A stretch of DNA of 64,000 nucleotides, taken from an uncultured Erythrobacter sp. GTDB taxonomy: Bacteria; Pseudomonadota; Alphaproteobacteria; Sphingomonadales; Sphingomonadaceae. Shown here piece by piece: positions 42,983 through 52,142 of this stretch. The number at the start of each line of letters is the position of its first letter. Position 1 is the stretch's first letter. The DNA lies in contig CANMUS010000001.1 in the NCBI GenBank assembly GCA_947501215.1, positions 372,001-436,000 of the forward strand, written 5' to 3'. The notes beneath the pieces were generated by a model, which was not told the origin of the DNA, made no database searches, and worked only from the letters and a program-made list of their open reading frames with translations. Made by a program: the position numbers and the translations under genes.

Positions 42983-45900
42983 TCGCTTTCCTGCTGCTGA
43001 ATGGTGGGTTCATCGGGGACGAGGTCCGCCGGGTCGATATCGGGTTCGGCTTCCTCGCCGGTGATGCTGCGTCGCAAGAGGCGCTCGCCGTCGTCGGAGA
43101 GCAGACCCAACTCGCGCGGATCGCGCACGGCAGACGGATCATAGAGCGCCTTCATGCTGGTGAGCAGCTGGTAGAATTGCGCCCGGATATTGATCCGGAA
43201 CTGCAGCGGCAGCGCGGCGAGGCGCTTGGTGATGAAATTGGAGGAGGCACCCTCGCCCTGGCTCACGCCATCAAAGCGCACCCGCGTGACGATTTCGCCC
43301 GTCAGCGGCCCTTCCATCACCACGCGCATCTGGCGGTAATCGAGGCTTTTTAGCGCATCGAAGGCGAAGTTGGCGATGGGCGAGAGATCTTCGTACGTCA
43401 GTTCGCCGACATAGGAGATATTGCCGCCGGGCTCGCCGGAAATGAGCACGCCGGTATCGATCCGCCCATTGCCGCTGGCGTCGAAGACGATGGGAACGGT
43501 GCCGTCGAACTTGCCCGTCGCGGAGAGGTTTTCCAGCTCCATCTGCGCCACGAACTGCGCGGCTTCGAGCCCGACGATTTCGAAGATGTAGCGCCGCTCC
43601 TCGCTGGCCCCGATATTGAAATCGACGTCGCGCAGGTAGAGCTGGCCGCCCATGAAGGGCCAACTGCCCCCTGCCACGGCGAGCACCTCGCCACCTCGCA
43701 ATTCGAATTCGACCTCGCCGTCGAGCACTTCGATGCCAGGATTGACCGCCGCGACGCGCAGCCGTTGGTTGGGCGCGGTGGTCAGGCCGAGCAGATCGGT
43801 GAATCGAATCGTCCCGCTGGCGCCGGTCACCGGCCCGAAGGCGGCTGCGAAATCGAGGTCTTCGGTGGTGAAGCTGCCGGTGCTGGTCACGTCGCCATCG
43901 GGGGACCAGTCGATCCTGCCTTCGCCCGTCACCACGCCATCGGCATTGGCTACGACGCCCAGGGCGAGCCGCGATAGTTCGTTCGGCTGCAATTGCCCGT
44001 CCAACAGGACGCCCGGAATATCGAGGTCGGCATAGCCCGCTCCGCTCGACAAATCGTGGCGGATATCGACTTCGGTCACCACCCGGTCGCTTCCCGGATG
44101 ACGCAGGACGGCATTCGCGTCGATCACATTGTCGACGAGCGTCAGACGCGCGTCGCGGGCGTCGAGCGGCTCGAAACGCGCGTCAGCCTGCCGGTCGAAG
44201 AGACGGAAGACGCCGTCCGAGATAGCCAGCGCGCCATTGGCATAGGACCAATTGCCGCTGGTATTCCTGATATCAAGCGGAACGGAGGCCAGCGTGACTT
44301 CGGCGTCGTCGAAGGTCCCGGCGATATCTGTGCCGAAGCGCGCGGTGAGATCGCTGATACGGAAGCGGCTCGCCGTGTCTGCCGGGCCGAGCGATATGTC
44401 GAGTGCGCGTGCCGTCATGACGCCGGGGAAGGCCAGCCCGACCGGCCCGCTCGCAATGCGGATCGGGGTCTCGCCGATGAAGCCTTCGAGATCGAGAGCG
44501 CTCGTACCCGCCGCGATCCGCAATCCTCCGGGACCGCTCGACACGATGGATCGGCCGCTGGCCGGGCAGATGGTCAAGCCCTTCCGCTCGAAGCGGAGGT
44601 TGGCGAGTTCGAGGCGGTCGAAGGCAACCGGCGTGCAGCTGTTCCACAGCGCCAGCGATCCGCCGGATTGCCAGCGTCCGTCGACCGGGATGCGCAGGTT
44701 CTCGGTCGCCCCGCCAGGCAGTGGACCGGACGCCTCGACCCGGCCCGCAAAGCGGACGACACCGTCGGGTGCCTGGAACACGTTCAGCTGCGGGATTGCC
44801 AAAGCCGAGTTCCCGGCCGCGTAACGCTGCATGGACAGGCGGAAGACCGAAGCGCCTCGCGCCGATTGCTCCATCCGTCCATTGATCCGCGGCATGCCTG
44901 TGCCGCCGGTCGCGATGTTGCCTGACAAACGCGGAGCGCCATCGCCCTCGACGCCGTATTCGAAGCGCGAAAGCGAGACGACTCGCTCGCCGCTACCGCT
45001 CGAAAGCTGCGCGGATGGCAGGATCAGTGCGAGATTCTCACCGTTGCGGCGGAAGCGGAAATCGGCTTCCAGCGCGCTGCCCCTGGCCTTTGTCTGAAGC
45101 GCTCCTGCGATCTGCCGGACGATCGGCTCCACCAGTGTCCCGCCACCCACCTCGGCCAGCGACTGGAAGGACGACAGCATCTGCGCGCCCGGGCGCAGGC
45201 CATTGCCTTCGAGACGACCCTCGAGCTGAACACGCTCGAAATCGGAGCGCAGGCGGCCTTGCCCCTCGAGCGAGAGGATCGCGGCCAGCGCCTGCGGGCT
45301 TTCGATGCCGCGGCCGACCAGCGCATAGCGGACCGCCACTGTCTCCCCCGGGACGCTGGCTCGCACCGTCCCGGTGACACCATCCGCCGAATAGTCGAAG
45401 AGGCGCGTAGCTCCGCCTTCGATACGTGCTGCCAGTTGCGCACTGGAAAGCTCTTCGTCCAACGAGGCGTCGAGTTCGAAGTCGTAATTCGCAAGATTAA
45501 GCGCGGAGGCCTCGCATGCCAGCCGACCGAACCGCACGGGCCCGCTGAAGCGCGGCTTGCCGCCATCGGTCGTCACATCGCCATAGGCCGTGGCATCGGT
45601 TGCATCGCATCCGCCGAAGACAAGTCCGGGCGCACTCGCAGCGATGATCCCGGCAAAGCCATCGTCCAGCTGGCCCGCGCCTTCGACCTTCAAGCCCACG
45701 GGGCCGTAATCGGTTTCCAGCAATCCCCGCCCGTCCTCGACGGTGACATTCAGCGCAGGCAGTCCCGACGGCTCGTCGCTCTCGCGGAAGATCGCCGGGT
45801 CGAGCGCGCCGAAACTCAGTTCGCCATGGCGATAAGTGCCAAACAGTCGTGGACGGACGAGCCTGACCGAAGCGATCTCCGGCAGGCCAGGGCGGTGGCG

Positions 45901-46212
45901 CAGGCGAACCACGACCCGCTCGACAGTCAAATCCGGCGCGTCCGGATCGCCGACCACGAGGTTGGAAATTATCTGCGTGCGCCCGCCGACCCGCTCGATT
46001 TCATAGGTCGCTTCGAGCCCGTTGGCCGCCAGCTGGTCGGCGACGAAATCCTCGGCGATGCTGTAGCGGCTGAACCACGCGACGAGCAGCGCGGCGATGG
46101 CGAGCAGCGCCAAAGCCGCGGGCACCATCCAGCGTTTCTTGCGCCAACGCGGACGCAATCGGGCAGGCTGCGCCCCTTCCTCGCCCAAGTCGTCGATGCC
46201 AGCGCTTGCCAT
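42979..46212 (-). CDS. ydbH: YdbH family AsmA-like intermembrane lipid transport protein
   Basis: A 1077-residue protein with one membrane anchor near residues 30-50 (VPAALALLAIAALLVAWFSRY), then a very long beta-rich periplasmic region of the AsmA/TamB type. The C-terminal section holds YdbH features, such as GGNISYVGELTYEDLSPIA and LKSLDYRQMRVVMEGPLTG. Such proteins form a groove that moves phospholipids to the outer membrane. It is at the longer end of the family (E. coli 879). It heads the ydbH-ynbE-ydbL operon and is divergent from radC. Confidence 0.9.
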   Translation of the reverse strand: MASAGIDDLGEEGAQPARLRPRWRKKRWMVPAALALLAIAALLVAWFSRYSIAEDFVADQLAANGLEATYEIERVGGRTQIISNLVVGDPDAPDLTVERVVVRLRHRPGLPEIASVRLVRPRLFGTYRHGELSFGALDPAIFRESDEPSGLPALNVTVEDGRGLLETDYGPVGLKVEGAGQLDDGFAGIIAASAPGLVFGGCDATDATAYGDVTTDGGKPRFSGPVRFGRLACEASALNLANYDFELDASLDEELSSAQLAARIEGGATRLFDYSADGVTGTVRASVPGETVAVRYALVGRGIESPQALAAILSLEGQGRLRSDFERVQLEGRLEGNGLRPGAQMLSSFQSLAEVGGGTLVEPIVRQIAGALQTKARGSALEADFRFRRNGENLALILPSAQLSSGSGERVVSLSRFEYGVEGDGAPRLSGNIATGGTGMPRINGRMEQSARGASVFRLSMQRYAAGNSALAIPQLNVFQAPDGVVRFAGRVEASGPLPGGATENLRIPVDGRWQSGGSLALWNSCTPVAFDRLELANLRFERKGLTICPASGRSIVSSGPGGLRIAAGTSALDLEGFIGETPIRIASGPVGLAFPGVMTARALDISLGPADTASRFRISDLTARFGTDIAGTFDDAEVTLASVPLDIRNTSGNWSYANGALAISDGVFRLFDRQADARFEPLDARDARLTLVDNVIDANAVLRHPGSDRVVTEVDIRHDLSSGAGYADLDIPGVLLDGQLQPNELSRLALGVVANADGVVTGEGRIDWSPDGDVTSTGSFTTEDLDFAAAFGPVTGASGTIRFTDLLGLTTAPNQRLRVAAVNPGIEVLDGEVEFELRGGEVLAVAGGSWPFMGGQLYLRDVDFNIGASEERRYIFEIVGLEAAQFVAQMELENLSATGKFDGTVPIVFDASGNGRIDTGVLISGEPGGNISYVGELTYEDLSPIANFAFDALKSLDYRQMRVVMEGPLTGEIVTRVRFDGVSQGEGASSNFITKRLAALPLQFRINIRAQFYQLLTSMKALYDPSAVRDPRELGLLSDDGERLLRRSITGEEAEPDIDPADLVPDEPTIQQQESE

Positions 46213-46267
46213 TGCGGCACACTTGCGCGCAAGCCGCGCCAAAGGCAATGCAAGTAATTGAATCGAA

Positions 46268-46981
46268 GTGACGGGGTTTCGCTTGCCGGAGAACAGCAAA
46301 TCAGCGGTGAGCCACGCCGGGGCCGGCCATCGAGAGCGGCTACGCCAGCGGATGCTGACCGGCGGCGCCGAAGCCCTCGCCGATTACGAGCTGCTGGAAT
46401 ACCTCCTCTTCGCCGCCTTCCGCCAGGGCGATACCAAGCCGCTCGCCAAGCGCCTGATCGCGCATTTCGGTTCGTTCTCCGCCGTGCTGACCGCTGAAGT
46501 GGGCGCACTGAAACAGGTCAAGGGCATGGGCGAGACCAGCGCGGCGGCGCTCCACTCGGTCGCACTGGCCGCCCGCCGCATGACGCGCGGCGAAGTCGAG
46601 AACAAGCCGGTGCTGGGCAGCTGGCAGGCGCTGCTCGACTATCTCGCAGTCGACATGGCGCATCTCACTGTCGAGCGCGTGCGCGTCCTCTACCTCAACA
46701 CGCAGAACCGCCTCATCCTCGACCATCACGTAGGCGACGGCTCGATCGACGAGGCCGCGATCCACCCGCGCGAAGTGATCCGCAAGGCCTTCGACATCGG
46801 CGCGACCGCGCTGATCCTGGTGCACAACCACCCGAGCGGCAATCCGGAACCGAGCCGCGCCGACATCCAGATCACCCAGCGGATCGCCGAAGCCGGCCGC
46901 CTGCTCGGCGTGACCGTCCACGACCACGTGATCGTCGGGCGCAGCGGGCATGTATCGCTGCGCGCCAAGGGGCTGATCTGA
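46268..46981 (+). CDS. radC: JAB/MPN domain protein RadC
   Basis: A 237-residue RadC. The N-terminal UPF0758 domain (RERLRQRMLTGG, ELLEYLLF) contains a helix-hairpin-helix (LKQVKGMGETSAAAL). The C-terminal JAMM metalloprotease-like domain has HNHPSGNPEPSRAD. The historic link to DNA repair is doubtful. The GTG start at 46268 is 55 bp from the ydbH start on the other strand. Confidence 0.92.
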   Translation: MTGFRLPENSKSAVSHAGAGHRERLRQRMLTGGAEALADYELLEYLLFAAFRQGDTKPLAKRLIAHFGSFSAVLTAEVGALKQVKGMGETSAAALHSVALAARRMTRGEVENKPVLGSWQALLDYLAVDMAHLTVERVRVLYLNTQNRLILDHHVGDGSIDEAAIHPREVIRKAFDIGATALILVHNHPSGNPEPSRADIQITQRIAEAGRLLGVTVHDHVIVGRSGHVSLRAKGLI

Positions 46982-47093
46982 CTCAGGCAAGCTTGCTTGC
47001 CAGTTCCTGTTGCATCGCACCCTTGCGCATTACAATCTCCCCGCCTAGCGGCTTCGACGGATCTTCCCGCCATTCCAAACCGGAGCCCCGCCC

Positions 47094-48404
47094 ATGGTCC
47101 CCCGTTACGCCCGCCCCGACATGACCGCCCTGTGGGAGCCGGAAGCGAAATATCGCATCTGGTTCGAGATCGAGGCGCATGCGACGGAAAAGCTGGGCGA
47201 GCTGGGCGTCGTGCCGAAGAGCGCGGCCAAGGCGCTGTGGGACTGGTGGGCGACCGATCCGAAGATCGACGTCGAGGCGATCGATGCGATCGAGGCAGTG
47301 ACCAAGCACGACGTGATCGCCTTCCTCACCTGGGTGGCCGAAAACGTGGGCGAGGAAGCCCGCTTCATGCACCAGGGCATGACCAGCAGCGACGTGCTCG
47401 ACACGACGCTGGCGGTGCAACTGGCGCGCGCCACCGACATCCTGCTCGCCGATCTCGATGAGCTGCTGGCCGCCATCAAGCGCCGCGCGGAAGAGCACAA
47501 GTTCACGCCTACCATCGGCCGCAGCCACGGTATCCATGCAGAGCCCGTGACCTTCGGCCTCAAGCTGGCGCAAGCCTATGCCGAATTCGACCGCTGCAAG
47601 ACCCGCTTGCTCGCCGCGCGCGAGGAAATCGCGACCTGCGCCATTTCGGGCGCTGTCGGAACTTTCGCCAACATCGACCCCAGCGTCGAGGAATATGTCG
47701 CCGAAAAGCTAGGCCTGAAGCCGGAGCCGGTTTCCACGCAGGTCATCCCGCGCGATCGCCATGCGATGTATTTCTCCACCCTCGCCGTCATCGCCGGGAG
47801 CATCGAGCGGCTGGCCGTCGAAGTGCGCCACCTGCAGCGCACAGAAGTGCTCGAGGCCGAGGAGTTCTTTTCCAAGGGCCAGAAGGGCTCGAGCGCGATG
47901 CCGCACAAGCGCAACCCGATCCTGACGGAGAACCTCACCGGCCAGGCGCGCATGATCCGCGCCTATGCTCTCCCCGCGCTCGAAAATGTGGCGCTGTGGC
48001 ACGAGCGCGATATCTCGCATTCCTCGGTGGAGCGCTTCATCGGGCCGGACGCGACGATCACGCTCGACTTCGCGCTCGCGCGCCTGACCGGCGTGGTCGA
48101 CAAGCTGCTCGTCTATCCCGAGCGAATGCAGGCGAACATGGACCGCATGGGCGGCCTCATCCATTCGCAGCGCGTCCTGCTCGCCCTCACGCAGAACGGC
48201 GTCAGCCGCGAGGATGCCTATCGCCTCGTCCAGCGCAACGCGATGAAGGTGTGGGAATCGGACGGCCGCCTGATGCTGCTCGACCTGCTCAAGCAGGACG
48301 AGGAAGTGACCGCCGCCCTGTCCGAGGAGGAACTCGAGGCCCGCTTCGATCTCGACTACCATTTCAAGCATGTCGACACGATCTTCGCGCGGGTGTTCGG
48401 CTGA
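47094..48404 (+). CDS. purB: Adenylosuccinate lyase
   Basis: A 436-residue lyase that acts twice in purine synthesis, releasing fumarate from SAICAR and adenylosuccinate. Motifs: RYARPDMTALW, HQGMTSSDVLDT, the catalytic region GRSHGIHAEPVTFGLK, and the signature GSSAMPHKRNP. The length is standard. Confidence 0.97.
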   Translation: MVPRYARPDMTALWEPEAKYRIWFEIEAHATEKLGELGVVPKSAAKALWDWWATDPKIDVEAIDAIEAVTKHDVIAFLTWVAENVGEEARFMHQGMTSSDVLDTTLAVQLARATDILLADLDELLAAIKRRAEEHKFTPTIGRSHGIHAEPVTFGLKLAQAYAEFDRCKTRLLAAREEIATCAISGAVGTFANIDPSVEEYVAEKLGLKPEPVSTQVIPRDRHAMYFSTLAVIAGSIERLAVEVRHLQRTEVLEAEEFFSKGQKGSSAMPHKRNPILTENLTGQARMIRAYALPALENVALWHERDISHSSVERFIGPDATITLDFALARLTGVVDKLLVYPERMQANMDRMGGLIHSQRVLLALTQNGVSREDAYRLVQRNAMKVWESDGRLMLLDLLKQDEEVTAALSEEELEARFDLDYHFKHVDTIFARVFG

Positions 48405-48475
48405 CCCTGCCACTGGACGGGCGCGCTCTCGCGGCCTAGCACTATAGCAAAGGATATATCGGGAGCCGAACCACA

Positions 48476-48853
48476 ATGCAGATCGTCCGCACCATCGTCT
48501 GGGTCCTGCTGCTCTTCGCCCTGCTGGCGTTCAGCTTCTTCAACTGGAAGCCGGTGGAGGTGCAGATTTGGTCGGACATCGTGCTGGAAACGAAACTGCC
48601 GGCACTGGTGATCGTCGCCTTCCTGCTCGGCCTCATTCCGATGTGGCTGATCCACCGCACCGCGAAATGGCGCATAACCCGCCGCGTCAACGCGCTGGAA
48701 GCGGCGACGACGCGCATGGCCGCGCCCAAGAGCGATGCTCCCGCGGCGACTCACGCCCCCGCTCCCGCCACAAGTCCCGCCGGGACACCGCGTAGCGATT
48801 TGCCGCCCGAACCTGCCAATCCCGTCGATCCGGAACCCAAGAGCCCGCGATGA
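48476..48853 (+). CDS. LapA-type membrane protein (DUF1049)
   Basis: A 125-residue protein with two membrane spans (IVWVLLLFALLAFSFFNWKP and LPALVIVAFLLGLIPMWLI), then a short coiled coil and a Pro/Ala-rich tail. It matches the LapA domain family of envelope-associated proteins of unknown exact role. Its stop overlaps the pyrF start (ATGA). Confidence 0.8.
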   Translation: MQIVRTIVWVLLLFALLAFSFFNWKPVEVQIWSDIVLETKLPALVIVAFLLGLIPMWLIHRTAKWRITRRVNALEAATTRMAAPKSDAPAATHAPAPATSPAGTPRSDLPPEPANPVDPEPKSPR

Positions 48854-49524
48854 GCAATCCCGTCTATCTCGCCCTCGACGTTCCGCGCCTGCGCGAAGGG
48901 ATCGACCTCGCGAAATCCGTCAAGGGCCATGTCGGCGGGATCAAGCTGGGGCTGGAGTTCTTCTGCGCTCACGGGGCGCACGGGGTGCACATGATCGGCC
49001 AACTCGGCCTGCCGATCTTCCTTGATCTGAAGCTCTACGACATTCCCAACACCGTCGCCGCCGCAATGCAGGCGATCCACGTGCTGGAACCCTCCATCGT
49101 CACGGTCCATGCGAGCGGCGGGCGGGCCATGCTGGAGGATGCGAAGGCCGCCGCGGGCGAGCACACCAAGGTGGTCGGCGTGACCATGCTCACCAGCATG
49201 GACGACCGCGACCTCGAACGCACCGGCATCAAGGGCAGCGCGCACGATCACGTGATGCGGCTGGCCGAGCTGGCGCATGACGCGGGGCTCGACGGGATTG
49301 TGTGCTCTGGGCAGGAAGTAAAAGCCGTGCACGACCAATGGAAAGACGGCTTCTTCGTCGTCCCCGGCCTGCGCCCGGCAGGCAGCGCGGCGGGCGACCA
49401 GAAACGCGTCGTCACGCCGCGACAGGCCCGCGACGACGGTGCGAGCGTGCTCGTGATCGGCCGCCCGATCAGCCGTGCTGACGATCCTGCGCAGGCCGCG
49501 CGCGACATCGAAGCGACGCTCTAG
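48850..49524 (+). CDS. pyrF: Orotidine 5'-phosphate decarboxylase
   Basis: A 224-residue TIM-barrel enzyme that makes UMP. The catalytic Asp-Lys array is in IFLDLKLYDIPNTV. GVTMLTSMDD and VVTPRQARDDGAS are further conserved parts. It is followed closely by trpF (7 bp), so pyrimidine and tryptophan genes share a transcript. Confidence 0.95.
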   Translation: MSNPVYLALDVPRLREGIDLAKSVKGHVGGIKLGLEFFCAHGAHGVHMIGQLGLPIFLDLKLYDIPNTVAAAMQAIHVLEPSIVTVHASGGRAMLEDAKAAAGEHTKVVGVTMLTSMDDRDLERTGIKGSAHDHVMRLAELAHDAGLDGIVCSGQEVKAVHDQWKDGFFVVPGLRPAGSAAGDQKRVVTPRQARDDGASVLVIGRPISRADDPAQAARDIEATL

Positions 49525-49531
49525 CCCGGCC

Positions 49532-50170
49532 ATGCGGACAGCGATCAAGATCTGCGGGATTTCGACGCCCGAGGCGCTGGATGCGGCGGTGGCGGCTGAG
49601 GCCGATTTCGTCGGCCTCGTGTTTTTCCCGCCCTCGCCGCGCCATGTCGATACCTATGCTGCCGCCGCGCTGGCGGCGCGCGGCGGAGGCAAGATCGGCA
49701 GGGTCGGGCTGTTCGTCGATGCCGATGACGGACTCCTGCGCGATGCGATCGGCGCGGGGCGGCTCGATGCGGTGCAACTGCATGGCGAGGAACCGCCCGA
49801 GCGCGTGGCGCAGGTGAAGGAGCGCTTCGGGCTACCGGTGTGGAAGGCCCTGCCGATCTCCATGGAAAGCGACGTCCAGAAGGCTAATGCTTATCGCGGC
49901 ATCGCCGACCTGCTGCTGTTCGATGCGAAGACGCCGAAAGACGCCGCCCTGCCCGGCGGCATGGGCCTGCGGTTCGACTGGTCCCTCCTCTCCAGCTGGC
50001 GCGGCAAGACCGGCTGGGGTCTGGCAGGCGGTCTGGCGCCGACAAATGTCGCGCGGGCGATCGCCGAAACGGGCGCGCCGCTGGTCGATACCTCCAGCGG
50101 CGTAGAAAGCGTGCTGGGCACCAAGGACGTGGACAAGATCGCGGCATTTTGTGAGGCTGTAAGAGGCTAA
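49532..50170 (+). CDS. trpF: Phosphoribosylanthranilate isomerase
   Basis: A 212-residue TIM-barrel enzyme of tryptophan synthesis. The catalytic Cys is in AIKICGISTPEA, the general acid is Asp in GLFVDADD, and VQLHGEE and LAGGLAPTNV are present. The end VDTSSGVESVLGTKD is typical. The start was chosen at the conserved MRTAIKICG. A palindromic repeat separates it from trpB. Confidence 0.96.
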   Translation: MRTAIKICGISTPEALDAAVAAEADFVGLVFFPPSPRHVDTYAAAALAARGGGKIGRVGLFVDADDGLLRDAIGAGRLDAVQLHGEEPPERVAQVKERFGLPVWKALPISMESDVQKANAYRGIADLLLFDAKTPKDAALPGGMGLRFDWSLLSSWRGKTGWGLAGGLAPTNVARAIAETGAPLVDTSSGVESVLGTKDVDKIAAFCEAVRG

Positions 50171-50191
50171 CCTCCACGAAATACCCTTGAC

Positions 50192-50283
50192 CCGTTCGCC
50201 CTGAGCTTGTCGAAGGGCTGTCCTTCACTTCTTGCGCAGCGCAAAAGAAAAGAGCGGTCCTTCGACAGGCTCAGGACAAACGG
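50192..50283. repeat. 92-bp palindromic repeat between trpF and trpB
   Basis: Arms 50192-50218 and 50257-50283 are inverted. Stems GCCCT/AGGGC and GTCCT/AGGAC close the common loop GAGCYTGTCGA. It is related over its whole length to the copy inside trmD (27614-27705). Its right end is 6 bp before the trpB ATG. Confidence 0.9.
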
Positions 50284-50289
50284 ATTTTG

Positions 50290-51528
50290 ATGGTGGCGAG
50301 CAAGGCTAATACGTTCCACAATCAGCCTGACGAGCGCGGGCATTTCGGCGATTACGGTGGCCGCTATGTCGCCGAGACGCTGATGCCGCTCGTGCTCGAC
50401 CTGGAGCGCGAGTATCGCGCGGCGCAGGCCGATCCCGAATTCCAGCGCGAGTTCGACGATCTGCTCGAACATTATGTCGGCCGCCCCTCCCCGCTCTATT
50501 TCGCAGAGCGGCTGACCGAGGCATTGCGAGTTGGCTCTCCCGAGGGGCGCGGCGCGCAGGTGTGGTTCAAGCGCGACGAGCTCAATCACACCGGCGCGCA
50601 CAAGATCAACAATTGCATCGGGCAGATCCTGCTCGCCATCCGCATGGGCAAGACCCGCATCATCGCGGAGACCGGCGCGGGCCAGCACGGCGTCGCCACC
50701 GCCACCGTCTGCGCGCGCTTCGGCCTGCCCTGCGTTATCTACATGGGCGCGGAAGACGTGCGGCGGCAGTCGCCCAATGTCTTCCGCATGAAGCTGCTCG
50801 GCGCCGAAGTCGTGCCGGTCACCAGCGGGCGCGGCACGCTGAAGGACGCGATGAACGAAGGGCTGCGCGACTGGGTCGCGAATGTCGACGACACCTTCTA
50901 CATCATCGGCACCGCCGCCGGCCCGCATCCCTATCCCGAGCTGGTCCGCGATTTCCAGAGCGTGATCGGCAAGGAAGCGCGCCAGCAGATGCAGGAGCGC
51001 ATCGGCCGCCTGCCCGATTTGCTGGTGGCAGCAATCGGCGGCGGCTCGAACGCACTTGGCCTGTTCCACCCCTTCCTCGACGATCCGGACGTCAAGATGC
51101 TCGGGGTCGAGGCGGCGGGACACGGTCTGGATGGAAGCGAACATGCGGCAAGCTTGCTCGGCGGTTTCCCGGGCGTGCTCCACGGCAACAAGACCTATTT
51201 GCTTCAGGACGAGGACGGCCAGATCACCGAAGGCCACTCGATCAGCGCCGGCCTCGACTATCCCGGCATCGGCCCCGAACATGCCTGGCTGAAGGACTCG
51301 GGCCGCGTGGAATACACCGCCATCACTGACGAAGAGGCGCTGGAGGCTTTCCAGCTGCTCTGCCGCACCGAGGGCATCATTCCGGCGCTCGAACCCAGCC
51401 ACGCCATCGCGGCAGTGGCAAAGCGAGCGAAGGAGATGGATCGCGACACGGTGATTCTCGCGAACCTTTGCGGACGCGGGGACAAGGACATCTTCACCGT
51501 GGCTGAGAGGCTCGGGGTGGAAATCTAG
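50290..51528 (+). CDS. trpB: Tryptophan synthase beta chain
   Basis: A 412-residue PLP enzyme that joins indole and serine. The PLP lysine is in [31 protein letters not shown] and the phosphate loop GGGSNALG are visible. The ATG at 50290 has no Shine-Dalgarno sequence because the palindromic repeat ends 6 bp before it. It is part of trpF-trpB-(DUF559)-trpA. Confidence 0.97.
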   Translation: MVASKANTFHNQPDERGHFGDYGGRYVAETLMPLVLDLEREYRAAQADPEFQREFDDLLEHYVGRPSPLYFAERLTEALRVGSPEGRGAQVWFKRDELNHTGAHKINNCIGQILLAIRMGKTRIIAETGAGQHGVATATVCARFGLPCVIYMGAEDVRRQSPNVFRMKLLGAEVVPVTSGRGTLKDAMNEGLRDWVANVDDTFYIIGTAAGPHPYPELVRDFQSVIGKEARQQMQERIGRLPDLLVAAIGGGSNALGLFHPFLDDPDVKMLGVEAAGHGLDGSEHAASLLGGFPGVLHGNKTYLLQDEDGQITEGHSISAGLDYPGIGPEHAWLKDSGRVEYTAITDEEALEAFQLLCRTEGIIPALEPSHAIAAVAKRAKEMDRDTVILANLCGRGDKDIFTVAERLGVEI

Positions 51529-51563
51529 CCCTCTCCCCTTCAGGGGAGAGGGTTGGGAGAGGG
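51529..51563. repeat. Terminal inverted repeat, trpB side of DUF559 cassette
   Basis: It starts directly after the trpB stop. It contains the 10-bp hairpin CCCTCTCCCC-TTCA-GGGGAGAGGG followed by TTGGGAGAGGG. It matches the reverse complement of 51915-51949 at 31 of 35 positions. Its end supplies the purine-rich ribosome site for the DUF559 gene. Confidence 0.88.
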
Positions 51564-51567
51564 GGAT

Positions 51568-51972
51568 ATGCGCGACACCAACTCGCTGAAGCACGCCCAG
51601 GCTATGCGAAAGGACATGCCGGAGCCAGAGATGCGGATGTGGCTGCAACTGCGGGCTGCCAGATTTCGGGGTGTGAAGTTCCGCAGGCAAAAAGTAGTCG
51701 GGAAATACATAGTCGATTTCGCCGCGAACCATCCCAAGCTGGCCATCGAAATCGATGGGGATACGCATAACGGGCGCGAAAGCTATGATGCGCAGCGAAT
51801 GCAGTTTCTAGAGGAGCAAGGATACCGGGTGATCAGGTTTTCGAACTTCGATGTGATGTCCAACATGGAAGGGGTGCTTCATCAGCTTGGCCTGGTCATG
51901 GACGAGATGACTTCCCCTCCCCCAACCCCCTCCCCTGAAGGTGAGGGGGCTTTGCCGTCACCTCTCCCTTGA
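51568..51972 (+). CDS. DUF559 domain protein (Vsr-like PD-(D/E)XK fold)
   Basis: A 134-residue protein of the DUF559 family, whose fold is related to the very-short-patch repair endonuclease Vsr. The N-terminal helix (AQAMRKDMPEPEMRMWLQLR) is followed by RFRGVKFRRQKVVGKYIVDF, the acidic core AIEIDGDTH and GYRVIRFSNFDV. The ATG at 51568 lies 4 bp past a terminal inverted repeat; the other repeat lies within the 3' end of the gene. It interrupts the usual trpB-trpA junction. The biological role of solo DUF559 proteins is unknown. Confidence 0.88.
   Translation: MRDTNSLKHAQAMRKDMPEPEMRMWLQLRAARFRGVKFRRQKVVGKYIVDFAANHPKLAIEIDGDTHNGRESYDAQRMQFLEEQGYRVIRFSNFDVMSNMEGVLHQLGLVMDEMTSPPPTPSPEGEGALPSPLP
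51915..51949. repeat. Terminal inverted repeat, trpA side of DUF559 cassette
   Basis: The inverted partner of 51529-51563. Its hairpin keeps the loop (TTCA on the other strand), and most stem differences are compensated. It lies within the last codons of the DUF559 gene. Confidence 0.88.
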
Positions 51973-52083
51973 TACCGATAGATCCTGTCCTACACCCTGA
52001 TATCCGTGCAAAGGGATGCGCATGAACTGCCGCCTCTTTCTTACCTCCTCTGAACCGAAATCGGCCCGCCTTGCCACCCCCCG

Positions 52084-52121
52084 CTTTTTCCTGCCTGGAC
52101 AGTGTAACATGCGGTCCACGT
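52084..52121 (+). repeat. 38-bp block shared with rpsA upstream region
   Basis: The partner of 35540-35577 (31 of 38 identical), containing GGACAGTG and GCGGTCCACGT. It ends 21 bp before trpA. A TGTCCTACACC motif lies about 100 bp upstream of it, as before rpsA. Confidence 0.6.
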
Positions 52122-52142
52122 CTCGGATTTCCGCCAAGTTAG

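Noticed and set aside
51529-51972. The DUF559 unit as a restriction-modification or defence island
   Set aside because: There is no methyltransferase, toxin or other defence gene beside it; it stands alone within the trp operon.
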